Source of the DNA: Saccoglossus kowalevskii
Lineage: Eukaryota; Hemichordata; Enteropneusta; Harrimaniidae
Assembly: GCF_000003605.2 (NCBI RefSeq)
Contig: NW_003135340.1
Span: 1 to 21,107, forward strand
Length of the DNA stretch: 21,107 nucleotides
Direction: 5' to 3'
Part shown: piece by piece, positions 1 through 9,199 of the stretch
Position numbering within the stretch: the stretch's first letter is position 1
Layout of the letters: every line of letters starts with the position of its first letter
Program-made: the position numbers and the translations under genes
Notes under the pieces: generated by a model
The model's input: the letters and a program-made list of their open reading frames with translations, nothing else
Database searches by the model: none
What the model was told of the DNA's origin: nothing

Positions 1-1209
1 ATTTTTGTGCTGTGACAGGCTTCATAATTATTAACTCCAGAAACATCGGTATATTTTGACAAAAAAGGTTGAATTTGACCTCAGTACAAAAAGAAAAACT
101 AGTCTGAGATATATTAAGGAATACGTCGGTTTCTTCGCAAATTGAGAAACCAGACTCTGATCGATGATTTTCAGTACAGAAATTTCACTTTGTTCATCAG
201 ACCAACCACCAAATACATGAAATGTACAAATATATTTTGGCTACAACTAAATTTTATTTCTAAATGTCAAGATATTTTCAGGGCAAGTGGCCCGTTTTTA
301 CTATCACAGAGAAACTGGTTTGTAAGAATACTTTTATAGTGCGTATGGATCGAGCCCAGCCACTGACCCCGACTAAATTTTTTTGACATTGTTATTTTTG
401 GAATAAAAACCACATCATTTTCCTTGTGTCTCTTTGTCCAATGGAGTCAGCACTGCCCTTTTCATGTAAGTGCCTTGATAATGATTATTGAAAGGAGTGG
501 CCCTAGATATAAACGAAACACAGTCCCGCTACATTTTTGTGGAACACGATCAATTCACATTACACATGTATCAGGGTATGCTGAATTCACATAGACTAAT
601 TTTCCTAGTCCACAGTAACACTTTCATCCCATTTCCATAAAATAAAAATATTACATTGAATTTGCTAAAATCAGAACAAGCAACAAATCACGTAACAAGA
701 GGTTATTCAAGTTCAAGTTGCGTTCGCTAACGATATAAAGTGGCATAGAATTTAATAATAGCTAATACTTGTATCCTCAAACTGTATCATTAAAACAATC
801 ATTTTCACCACTCCCGTGCCTGTGATTTATATTTGGGTATTTCAGTATTTGGGCGAGCGGCCGATGTTTTCAATAAGCGAGCGAGAGAAAAAGTGCGGCC
901 ATTTTAATGTCAAAAACAGAATTTCTGACATTCGGGACAAATTTGGTATTTAAATTAAATATTTTGTTTTTCAAATCAGATTAAGATTAATGATCAGTGG
1001 TGTTTCAGAACCATAGCTCTGACATGCCTTGTTCAGCTCTGTTTTGCTACAAAATGACTGTTTTCGGTGTTTTTTGTGTGTTCTTGTCATCTTAGTGACA
1101 TAATTTACTCAGATTCCAGGATGGATCACTTGCTAGAAGGAAAGGATCAACACCACAATTTGATATAAAACACCAACAATTTCCTTCTATCCAATTTTTT
1201 ATCTTGTAG
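1..1209 (+). other. METAP1: METAP1 upstream intron sequence, no exon seen
   Basis: This stretch precedes the first recognisable METAP1 exon and ends in the splice acceptor TTGTAG. METAP1 proteins have, just before the sequence encoded at 1210, a segment ending in Gly-Asp-Ile-Val-Asn; I looked for it in all forward frames and did not find it. The stretch is AT-rich, has no long open frame, and is best read as intron. The 65-codon frame at 142-339 has no recognisable protein features. Confidence 0.6.
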
Positions 1210-1341
1210 TTGACATCACTGTTTACCACAATGGTTACCATGGAGATTTGAATGAGACATTTTTTGTTGGAAATGTTTCAGACAAAAATAAGCAGCTTGT
1301 AAAGGTTACGCATGAGTGCTTGATGTTGGCCATTAATGAAG
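1210..1341 (+). CDS. METAP1: Methionine aminopeptidase 1, internal exon with the two metal-binding aspartates
   Basis: METAP1 is a cytosolic dinuclear-metal protease that removes the initiator methionine from nascent proteins. The exon is entered in phase 1 (TT completes a valine codon) and reads Val-Asp-Ile-Thr-Val-Tyr, then Tyr-His-Gly-Asp-Leu-Asn-Glu-Thr-Phe, the family signature. The aspartates at 1212-1214 and 1245-1247 match Asp97 and Asp108 of the E. coli enzyme, which bind both metals. The exon continues through an amphipathic helix ([11 protein letters not shown]) and ends in a single G before GTGAGT. The acceptor is TTGTAG. The frame is intact and close to the vertebrate protein, so this looks like a live gene under constraint. 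The earlier exons, including the substrate-contacting histidine equivalent to His79, are outside the window. Confidence 0.95.
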
Positions 1342-1383
1342 GTGAGTCTATTTTAGATGGTATGTCATTCTCTTTTTATAGTC

Positions 1384-1386
1384 TTA
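1384..1386. repeat. TTA target-site duplication, left copy
   Basis: TTA directly abuts the left inverted repeat. The matching TTA is at 1810-1812, directly after the right inverted repeat. Confidence 0.7.
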
Positions 1387-1809
1387 GGCCAGACTTTTTT
1401 TAATCCTTGTTTCGCGAGTTTTTATAAGGCAATTTTTTTGAGGGCAGAAAAAAAAAAAAATTAGTTACTTTTTTCATTAGATTTGTGTGATTCTCAAAGA
1501 ATTGTAAGTCAGATCATTGATCGGGGAAAAGAAATGAAATAAAATTTTATTCCATGTATAACCTTGTTTCTCATCTGCGCGAGACTTTGGTACTTTGATC
1601 ATTATACTTCCACGAAACTGCAACTTGGATTTGTTATGCGGCGGGCGGTAAAAAAATAAAGATAAAAATAATATTTTTTTAGCATTTGTTTACGCTTACA
1701 AGTCGGCGGGCGCGAGAAATTACGCTGAAATAAATTTATATTTTTATTTCGTTTTCGGCTCCTGTTCATTCGGTGGGTTCGCGAAACGAGGGATAATAAA
1801 AGTCTGGCC
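1387..1809. mobile_element. PIF/Harbinger-type MITE with terminal inverted repeats
   Basis: The left end reads GGCCAGACTTTTTTTAATCC followed by TTGTTTCGCGA. The right end is its imperfect reverse complement (TCGCGAAACGAGGGATAATA followed by AAAGTCTGGCC). About 30 bp can be paired with only a few mismatches. TTA lies directly outside both ends (1384-1386 and 1810-1812), a 3-bp target duplication typical of PIF/Harbinger elements. The 423-bp interior is AT-rich with GC-rich islands (GGCGGGCG) and has no reading frame, so the element cannot move by itself. It lies 45 bp downstream of a METAP1 splice donor. The superfamily is inferred from the duplication length and sequence; the ends and repeats are seen directly. 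Confidence 0.8.
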
Positions 1810-1819
1810 TTAGTTTGCT

Positions 1820-3220
1820 CAGTGTGATACAGGATTTGGAGAATCCCTCCCTTCCCCTTTGAAAGTCATCAAAATAGAGGGATCTGGTCGGAAAGCAGCC
1901 ACAACTAATGAGAGACTGCAGGTTGGACTATTAGGCTCACCATTTTCAAATACAGAAAATATTGTATACCACCAGCCCCAGCCCCAGTAACCAGTGGCAT
2001 GCAGAAGTGTGTCAATAAAATTGACAAGGCAATAGTGAAACTGAACAAGGAAGATATGGTAGCAAACTGGATCATGTTAATTCAGTACAACACCTTAGTG
2101 GTGTCACTGCGAATGCTGCACTACCAGTGGAAGGTGATACTCTCTTCAATAACCCACTGTGAAGTCCATCCGGCAAAACTCCATTCCAGCCTGCAACACA
2201 AATGACCTATACCATCTGTAAGAAAGTCATGGCAAAGAAAAAGATATCGTCAGTGTACACTGAGAACAAACTTTGCAAGACTGATGAAAGACAATAGAAT
2301 AAAGGATTGATTGTCAACTGCCCAGAACATGATGGACACTGCAGTGCCAACATCCAACCAGGTGCCAGTATTGGAGATGAAAGGAGTGCACTTCTGATGG
2401 GGATAGTAAAGGTCGCCCTGGCATCGAAATGGCAAAACATGAACCAGTTGATCATCTGGTAGACAGTAGACACCTGTGTGGTGGACTGAAGAGAAAAATG
2501 GACAATACCACCTTCTCTGTTACAACGTTTCCCAGAAAAACAAGAGGATCTCAGGAGAAACTTAAAAAAACGCTTTGTCCATGATTTGGTTGCATGATGC
2601 AATACAGAACACACAAAGGTTTTCAAGCAGTATTGTGGATGTCCGGAAGTTATAAAAATAAACTATCATTTACTGTTGGTGCCATCATCGAATGTTATAT
2701 TGGGAACTGTGGAGAAATGTGCAGAAAATATTCATATATTTGCACTGGTAGGAAACGCAATAAATGGAAGAAATCATTTTTAATGCTTGACTGAATATGT
2801 CTGTGACAGACAACTATACGGGGAATAATTTGAATGCGACTTGGTCCAAGTGCACTAGACAGAACAAAATTCATGACAAGCACACAAAAAACTGAAGCTG
2901 TGCACCGTAGTTATTCAAAAACAAATCCAAGGAGCATTACCTGGAGTAGAAATGTTTCACCTAGAATTCATAGTGCTATTCATGATCTGAACACTGGAAT
3001 TGCAAATTCTGTACTTAAAAAATGTGAGGCTATTGGGACCCCATTGGCCAGGGACAAAACTTTGATTAAGTCATTAAGGAGAAAACAAATTAACAATGAG
3101 AGACATGCAAAAATTTATAATAAATAGAAGAACATCCAAATACACACAGAATAAACCCACAGGTACATGGCCACTGAATAATAAACAAAAAAACCACATG
3201 TTAGTCTCACCTTTGACCCA
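1820..3220 (+). pseudogene. Mutator-like (MULE) transposase, multiply frameshifted relic
   Basis: Conserved blocks of the Mutator-like transposase family common in marine invertebrate genomes can be followed in order, jumping between frames. ATTNERLQVGL and SGMQKCVNKIDK come first (about 1890-2040). Next are VEGDTLFNNP, KTPFQPATQ, TYTICKKVMAKKK, CPEHDGHCSAN and SIGDER in one frame (2127-2385). The frame then shifts into SDGDSKGRPGIEM (2393-2431), VDSRHL, KRKMDNTTFS and IIECYIGNCGEMC (about 2675-2715). The C-terminal part (2834-3127) has STQKTEAVHRSYSK, PRIHSAIHDLN and LIKSLRRKQINNERHAK. The Asp-Gly-Asp-Ser block at 2396-2407 is where I would place a catalytic acidic residue; that is inference. 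At least two frame changes and several stops mean it encodes no working enzyme. It sits inside the METAP1 intron, just after the MITE. I did not find its terminal repeats. The family assignment is from recognition of these blocks, without a database search. Confidence 0.82.
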
Positions 3221-3776
3221 TGTGATACATGCTCTCAAACAGGGTAAACAAATATTTAAAAAATAATGTTGTTGCTTCCAAGGCATTTAAAGTGATTAGT
3301 GGCATGAGATCTGTTAGTACAAAGATGTGCCATAATGGAATGCGTGTGCACATTGATTTGTTTTGTTTGACCTTTGACCGGCATATTGGCTATTTCTGTC
3401 CCCAAAAACACCAAGATTCAGACATACCTTCACCGAATTCAATCAAACTTGGCATTGACATCATTCATGGTGGATTAATGATGCATGTCATTTGTTTTTT
3501 GTGATTTCAATCAAAATGGCTAAACTGGTTGCCACTTTGTTGTTTTACAAGTGTTCTGCCAAGCAGGCAGAAATATTTTTAAAGACATAATGGATTTAAT
3601 GTTACATGTATCTTCAGTTATTTTACATTGTTAGTGTTTGAGTTGAACCTTAAAATTTATTTTCTTAGCATGTTTGTTGCTATACTTGTTGTTTTTATAC
3701 ACAATATCCTCAGTATAAAATATGAATCCACTTTTTTTTTATTTTAAATCTAATTAAGTCTTCTTTCATGTTACAG

Positions 3777-3920
3777 TGAAGCCTGGTGTTCGATACAGGG
3801 AAATGGGTAACATTATACAAAAACATGCTCATGCACATGGGTTTTCTGTGGTCAAAACATACTGTGGCCATGGCATCCATAAATTGTTTCATACTGCACC
3901 AAGTATACCTCATTATGCAA
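3777..3920 (+). CDS. METAP1: METAP1, internal exon with the catalytic histidines
   Basis: The exon enters in phase 1 (G joined across the intron to TG gives the valine of Val-Lys-Pro-Gly) after the acceptor TTACAG and leaves after a single A before GTGAGT. It encodes [19 protein letters not shown], then [13 protein letters not shown]. The histidine of Cys-Gly-His-Gly (3869-3871) matches metal ligand His171 of the E. coli enzyme. The histidine of Leu-Phe-His (3890-3892) matches His178, which contacts the substrate. No stop or indel interrupts it. The intron before it (1342-3776, 2435 bp) is greatly enlarged by the MITE and the dead transposase. Confidence 0.96.
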
Positions 3921-4066
3921 GTGAGTAAAAAGTGACATTTAATTATACTGTAGAACTGGTGTAAACCAGAAACTACACGTGTCCAAATCAATAAATATGG
4001 GACACTTGTGAGACAAGCACTGTGATGAATTGTTTCCCATATCTATTAGGCGGAATGAATGCAACC

Positions 4067-4090
4067 AATGAATGAATGAATGAATGAATG
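4067..4090 (+). repeat. (AATG)6 microsatellite
   Basis: Six uninterrupted AATG units lie in the METAP1 intron 3921-4580, next to further degenerate GAATG units at 4053-4061. It is a simple tandem repeat and likely length-variable. Confidence 0.9.
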
Positions 4091-4430
4091 CATGTACATG
4101 TAGCTATTTTATATTTTTAGCAAATAGTGTTTGTAATCTGACAAATATATTCCATATTTGCTGCATTAATGTTAGTTTTTTGAGTATTATAAGCGTTAAC
4201 TAGTTTCACTTCACTTTATTTTATTATTATTATACATCTGTCACCGTAATGGCATAAGTTACAGCGTGCCGTAATGAAATGATTACACGCGTAAGCGTTC
4301 TCTAATCATAAATACAAACATGGCTGCCACCAGGGTTTGACTGGACTCCACACAAAGAAGTTCGCTGATTCTGTTCTAAACTTTTTTGATTTCGGCATTT
4401 CCATGATGTATCCTTGGAATAGAAAAGATG

Positions 4431-4571
4431 TATAATAATATGGTTATTACAACGATACCTCAAAGTATGAACTCAGACAGTAAGCTGCGCATTGACCTCC
4501 ACTGTGCATCGTCCAGCTGTACTGTCTTTGTGCATCCTTTGAGCTATTCTCGTAATAACCTCATATTCTTA
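4431..4571. repeat. Foldback element (long imperfect hairpin) beside a splice acceptor
   Basis: The two halves pair around a centre near 4501. GGTTATTAC (4442-4450) pairs with GTAATAACC (4552-4560), CTCAAAG (4459-4465) with CTTTGAG (4537-4543), and GACAGTA (4476-4482) with TACTGTC (4520-4526), all with the same coordinate sum (9002). An AGCT pair follows, shifted by one base. The arms are about 65 bp with scattered mismatches, so it resembles a foldback MITE. I could not identify target duplications. Its right arm supplies most of the upstream part of the 3' splice site of the next METAP1 exon. Confidence 0.75.
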
Positions 4572-4580
4572 TCATTTCAG

Positions 4581-4646
4581 AGAACAAAGCGATTGGAGTG
4601 ATGAAACCTGGACATACATTTACAATAGAACCCATGATTTCAGAAG
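4581..4646 (+). CDS. METAP1: METAP1, short internal exon with a metal-binding glutamate
   Basis: This 66-nt exon encodes [20 protein letters not shown] followed by Ser-Glu. The acceptor is CATTTCAG and the donor is G followed by GTAAGG; both borders are phase 1 and agree with the neighbours. The glutamate of Thr-Ile-Glu-Pro (4628-4630) matches Glu204, a metal ligand in the E. coli enzyme, and the Phe-Thr-Ile-Glu-Pro-Met run is a family hallmark. The foldback at 4431-4571 ends 9 bp upstream. Confidence 0.95.
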
Positions 4647-4959
4647 GTAAGGTATCTCAGCATACAAAACATTTATGACACGAATGTTACCATTCAATTT
4701 GATGTATAAACTATTATATGGTTTAAAAAAAAAGACACATTCCACCCTTCTTGAGATATGCATTATTCGTGAAATTGAACATAAAAACATGACAAATTAA
4801 TCTCATAGTGTATTGGTGGCTTCAAAATAACATGTAGGATTTGACAAACAATTTTGAGTTATCTTGATGCTTAAATGTGCGTATTCACATGTGGTGATAA
4901 ATTTTGATTATCTCAATGCCCTGTCCATCTCTGAAACATCCATATTTTAACATTAAACT

Positions 4960-5185
4960 ATAGAAAAATATAAAAAAACAACAGCTGTTCAATGTCACAG
5001 AGCATCTATGTACCAAGTTTTGTTGAAATGTAATAATTAGTACTTGAGATACTATTTTAAAAACTTAAAATTATGGAAATTGGGTAATTAAGATCCAAAA
5101 CTTAATCGGGTCTTCTTGAAATATCAGTGGAACAGACATATACTTATGTGCACACATACATACAGATAGGGTAACTAAATAAAAT
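4960..5185 (+). repeat. Possible dispersed repeat in METAP1 intron
   Basis: The stretch reads ATGTACCAAGTTTTGTTGAA, then a TTGAGATA-like segment, and ends in a CACACATACATACAGATAG run. This layout (ACCAAGTTT-GTTGAAAT followed by an ACA/CAGA-rich tail) resembles short dispersed repeats familiar from many marine invertebrate genomes. Only one copy is clear here, so repeat status is inferred from recognition. Confidence 0.35.
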
Positions 5186-5412
5186 GCCTGTGTGTTCGCA
5201 TACAGGAGGAAAAAAATACTAAAATAAAAAAAGATTGGTTGCTAGTCATTGGATAAACTTTTATTTTTTTTAATTTTAACGCATTATATCAGACTGCAAC
5301 CAAAAATAATCATTTTTAAAAAACTAAAAAAAAACTATTGAGAAACACACATCACAAAGGAATTCATTGAATATTCCTTTGAATCTGCTGATGACGTATC
5401 ATTTCTCATCAG

Positions 5413-5579
5413 GTGTTTGGAAAGACTTGACATGGCCAGACAACTGGACTGCTGTTACTCAAGATGGCCGCAACTCAGCCCAGTTTGAGCATACTCTTCT
5501 TGTCACTGACACTGGCTGTGAAATTCTCACACAAAGACAAGACAATAATGGACAAGCACATTTTATGGATCAAGAGTGA
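5413..5579 (+). CDS. METAP1: METAP1, last coding exon and stop
   Basis: After the acceptor CTCATCAG, the exon completes the split glycine codon and encodes [20 protein letters not shown], then [14 protein letters not shown] and the C-terminus AHFMDQE before TGA (5577-5579). The glutamate of Gln-Phe-Glu-His (5487-5489) matches Glu235, which bridges the two metals in the E. coli enzyme. With the three preceding exons this gives 169 residues, about the last 45% of a METAP1 of the usual ~385 residues. The tail after Glu-Ile-Leu-Thr is the variable part of the family, so its divergence is expected. An ATG-initiated reading from 5367 would be intronic and is not used. Confidence 0.96.
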
Positions 5580-6200
5580 AATGTGTGCTTCATGAAGTGT
5601 AAAATGATATATGTTGAAATAACCATAATGGTTAGCTGAACATTCTTACTTTGCCAGTAAACATAAGTGTCAAATTATTGAGTACTAAATATCTGTTGTC
5701 ATAGCTCGAATAATTTTTATCCAGCTTTTGTTATTTTTTTTTTTGGTATGGAGGCAATTACATTCAGGGTACATCTTCCAGTTACATCTCAGACAACATC
5801 CACTTTGTTCTGTGTTGATTTAAAATGCAGTGGCATATATATATACATATGTAATGTTGACTCAATGAAATATGGCTGCCAGGTGGCCATTTCTTAAAAC
5901 CATTTATTTCAATACATTATCTTCTGTATTTAGTACATATTGTTATTGTCTCTGAATACACTGGTTTTACTGGTGGCAGATAATTGTGTTACTCTATTTG
6001 ATTCAAAATTGGTTGACTAGCATCTATTTTGTTTAATTTTGTCGATTAAACAAGTAGTGATATTTTTTATTTATCATATCATGTAAACTTACCGGTAGTA
6101 TGTATTCAGGATTAGATGTAATTTGTATCTTTTTCTTATACATTTATCATTGACAATAAATTCTATAAATATCAATAAAAACCTGTCTTCTTTGCAACTT
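5580..6200 (+). other. METAP1: METAP1 3' untranslated region (extent inferred)
   Basis: AT-rich, non-coding sequence follows the METAP1 stop. The first good AATAAA hexamers are at 6155-6160 and 6174-6179, giving a 3' UTR of roughly 600 nt. A later AATAAA at 6773-6778, followed by GT-rich sequence, would allow a longer form of about 1.2 kb. The end point is inferred from these signals only. Confidence 0.5.
6155..6179 (+). terminator. Paired polyadenylation hexamers for METAP1
   Basis: Two canonical AATAAA hexamers (6155-6160 and 6174-6179) lie about 580-600 nt past the METAP1 stop, followed by T-rich sequence. Their position and strand fit use by METAP1; use itself is inferred. Confidence 0.45.
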
Positions 6201-7650
6201 AACCTTATGAGACACCATAAATTTTCATTTTACCTATTTTTCTATAATTTTTTTGATCATTTTGGACCAAATGCAGGTAATTTCCTATTAGCTGCAAATC
6301 TAGATCTTAAAAAAAGTTAAAGGTCATGAATATTTATGAGTTACAAGGGGTAAAAGCTAGGAACTTCAAACTTGGCACACAGGTTTCCAAAGTAACCCCC
6401 ACACGGCATGAATTTTTGGGTCGCCAAATATGTGTATGCATGCTCACAATATAACTACCAAGTTTAGATCGCCATTGTCTTGAAAACTTTGCTGATGTTA
6501 TTTTTTGTGATCCAAATACTTATATTTTAAGGTCAAAGTTCAAGATAATAGTGTCTGTGTTTCTCTGAGTGTTGATATGAATATTGGCATCTCTTCTGAG
6601 TTGCGAGTGCTATCTAGCTGGTTTTATATTATTATTCACTGAACTGATTTGATGAAGGTTAATCACGGTCAAAAAAAATCACGTTCTATCACTTCGTATG
6701 TGAATACGAAATTATGAATGCTATCTGATACTTGGCACAAACTATTACATTTACCTTTCTCTGACTTGTCCCAATAAAGAGTTGTAGTTTGTATGAGCCT
6801 AGAGCAAATTGCTGTGAAGATGATACATAAACATACCAATTACTGGTTTGTGCAGTTTAATTACATTGAGAATTTGTAGCTTCTTGAACATTGAACAGGG
6901 TCCAGAGTGCTCTTGCCAATCACTTGTCATGCAGTGATAATGCCAGCGATACACATCAATCATGAAAAAACTCCATTGCCTCATTGTTTTCCATATATTC
7001 TTATTGCATGTAAAAATTACGTCATCCTTGTCTAAACTAGTAGCAGATACTGCTGGGTGTCCGGAACTTGCCCTCATCTCAGGTCTGTAATTGTGTATGT
7101 CTGATGATCTGTGTAGTAAATAAATTAATACTATTTCCGTGTATCATTTATATGTTTCATTTCCATTTTACTTTTGACTTGCATAGCTGCAAAAACGTTC
7201 TTTAGCACCAACATAGTTCTCGTCAATGAGGTATTTTCTATCTCCATATCAACTGGTTTCTGCCTTGCCAATTGATCTCGTTCAACAAAAATAACGTACG
7301 TAGAATCTCGCCGCTTGAGGGGGCTACTTATGACATGCGAATTGCTTTTTCTACCCTGGCAAAGCACATCCTGGATAGAATGGGTTAGAGATTTAATAGG
7401 TGACGTCACTGTCTCTTGACTTGACAGTGATTATGTTTTAAGTGTTGGCACTTATCGTCAGTTTGTGTCATGTCCGAGTGTTCAACAAGCACCATAACAT
7501 TCCCAATGATTCTATTTATCTCGTCATCTATTAGTGTTTTGAGTTATGGTTATTTTGTTCTCTCAACACAATTTGATTAACCAAGTTCGCACACACCATG
7601 TTTTCTCCAGATTTCCTGCTTGTGCGTTACTCTGCATCTCTGCTATATTG
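6200..7650. other. Intergenic stretch with no recognised gene
   Basis: The segment 6300-6480 (AAACTTGGCACACAGG and similar runs) has the look of a dispersed repeat. Two minus-strand open frames (7077-6799 and 7409-7131) have no recognisable domain. The second runs 92 codons without a stop (including VIFVERDQLARQKPVDMEIE) but starts at GTG, with no convincing splice or start context. It could be an old exon or chance. An AATAAA is at 6773. Confidence 0.4.
7400..7409. promoter_or_regulatory. Perfect palindromic cAMP response element
   Basis: GTGACGTCAC is a full palindrome containing the consensus CRE TGACGTCA, bound by CREB/ATF bZIP dimers in animals. No start site or TATA box can be tied to it. 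It lies at the upstream edge of a minus-strand open frame. A single 10-bp site can arise by chance, so function is unproven. Confidence 0.4.
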
Positions 7651-7652
7651 CT

Positions 7653-7749
7653 AGGCAACTGTTAGTCTGGTCCCCTGAAGGCGGTTGATCTTAACCGCCC
7701 TCAGCGTTGAAATTGGGACAGGGGACCAAGCAAGGGACAAGGCAACTGT
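7653..7749. mobile_element. 77-bp foldback element between 10-bp direct repeats
   Basis: AGGCAACTGT occurs at 7653-7662 and again at 7740-7749 as a perfect direct repeat. Between the copies, TGGTCCCCTG (7668-7677) pairs perfectly with CAGGGGACCA (7719-7728). Inside that, GGCGGTT (7680-7686) pairs with AACCGCC (7693-7699). This is the layout of a very small non-autonomous DNA element with target duplications of 9-10 bp, the length made by Mutator-type transposases. It could instead be a GC-rich structured RNA, but the flanking direct repeats favour a mobile element. Confidence 0.6.
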
Positions 7750-8340
7750 GAAATTTCCCGTTGAAACTTATATACGCGTAATTTAGCAAAACGTAGATCA
7801 CTTAACAAATATGTATAATATATGGGTGCAGTAATCTTATGGGCGATGACATTATTAATTTTATGCAACTTTACTCGCTTGACAACACAAAAGAATGTGT
7901 GCTCACTGGCGTTCGGTGACGCTATTTTATTTTGTCACACTAGATTGTTTCTGTGGCCGATCTAAACAACTTATGGTGATGGAATGGGGCGTAAATAGAA
8001 CGCACAGGAAGAGGTCCGTAACAGATTGTCATAAACCGTCACTAGCCATGTCGTAATACCAAAAAAACTTTTCATCCAACCGGTGGCATGCTTTGAACGA
8101 AACGATCGATCTAGAATTTTTGTATGAGATTGTTACATACCAAAACAATTGGTAAGCATACTCAATGGTAGCTTGCTTTATCTCTAATTCTTTAACATGT
8201 TGCAGTGAGTAGCTTTCAATTCTTGCAAATAGATTCTATGTTCTAATTAAGCCACTAAACAAAAAAATGTCGCCAACAGTGAATTCACGTCTGAAAAAAG
8301 AAAGTTATTCACAAACAAATATGTATATCAGTCTGTCTGG
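7750..8340. other. Intergenic stretch, nothing recognised
   Basis: AT-rich DNA with no open frame over about 60 codons, no tRNA-like boxes and no clear repeats. I see nothing to annotate apart from the G run that begins at its right edge. Confidence 0.4.
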
Positions 8341-8341
8341 T

Positions 8342-8353
8342 GGGGGGGGGGGG
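8342..8353 (+). repeat. (G)12 homopolymer
   Basis: Twelve consecutive G in otherwise AT-rich DNA. It is a simple repeat and a likely place for sequencing length error. Confidence 0.9.
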
Positions 8354-8479
8354 AGCATTATCCGTACTATAAATCGTTGATATTCGTTTATATCGATAAA
8401 ATAAAATTTGATACTGAAATGTTCGGGGGTTTGCGCAAACAGTTTACTCTCGTGTTTTTTCGTCACAATAAATAAAATC

Positions 8480-8965
8480 TTAAAGTCGCCTATTTCTTAA
8501 TCCGATTTTTGTGGATAAAACAAATAAAATGTCATCGAAAATTAATGTTTTTGTCCCAGAAAATGTATTAGTGTACATATAATTGTGCTTCCGTGACCCG
8601 AAAATGTGTGATTGAGGTGTATATTATACGATGGTCATTAGAAATGTGTGTTTCAACACGTTCCCTCGTTTGCATGCACGGATACGAAGTGTTACTCTCA
8701 TCAATACACGTACGTGAATAACATGTCGTATTATCCTTATCGTCAGACATTGTGTCTACCAACGTGTCAAAGTAACAGAGTTGTTTACATGATTTACTTG
8801 CTCTTGTATAAGATATTTGGAAACCATCGCGATAATAGTACGCCACTGACTTAAATTGATATTCGACATTAAATAATTCCCTAAGTAGTATTTTAACCAG
8901 CAATATAATATGTAATGTAATAATATAAGGTTGTAACAATATGTAACAACAATTAAGAATTGTTA
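8480..8965 (+). repeat. Left arm of a large diverged inverted duplication
   Basis: Read as reverse complement, this segment matches 10613-11090. The clearest core is TGTGTCTACCAACGTGTC (8751-8768), identical over 18 bp to the complement of 10841-10858, followed by near-identical sequence (TTATCCTTATCG against CGATAAGGTTAA). The match continues outward (AAAATGTGTG 8601-8610 against CACACATTTT 11003-11012; ATTATAC 8623-8629 against GTATAAT 10984-10990) and inward (TAACAATATGTAACAA 8934-8949 against TTGTTATATATTGTTA 10633-10648). Coordinate sums stay near 19580-19613, so the order is collinear with small indels. The minus-strand 123-codon frame in this arm is not open in the other arm, and the substitutions show no codon pattern, so the match does not look like coding conservation. 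Confidence 0.75.
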
Positions 8966-9199
8966 TAGATATACGATAACAATAATTACAATACTTAATA
9001 GTACGTCAATATTAGAGGAATATTCGATTGAACACCAAAATGGGACATAGTGGTGATTAATACATCACTGAGAAAGTATCGATAACTTGTGTAAGAAACG
9101 TGTCTATATACTCGGAGTGTGCATGCGAACTTGAAGAACTCGTCATTCCATCCACGGTAAATATATATACTGCTGTGGTTATATGCCAATGAGTAACGT

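Noticed and set aside
2207-2626. 139-codon minus-strand frame
   Set aside because: It is antisense to the Mutator-like transposase relic, whose conserved blocks are all on the plus strand.
3710-3991. 93-codon minus-strand frame
   Set aside because: Antisense to the METAP1 exon at 3777-3920.
6693-6712. Short inverted repeat TTCGTAT / ATACGAA
   Set aside because: Seven-base arms are expected by chance in a window of this size.
8568-8939. 123-codon minus-strand frame
   Set aside because: It lies in the left arm of the inverted duplication; the matching right arm has stops and indels in this frame, and differences ignore codon position.
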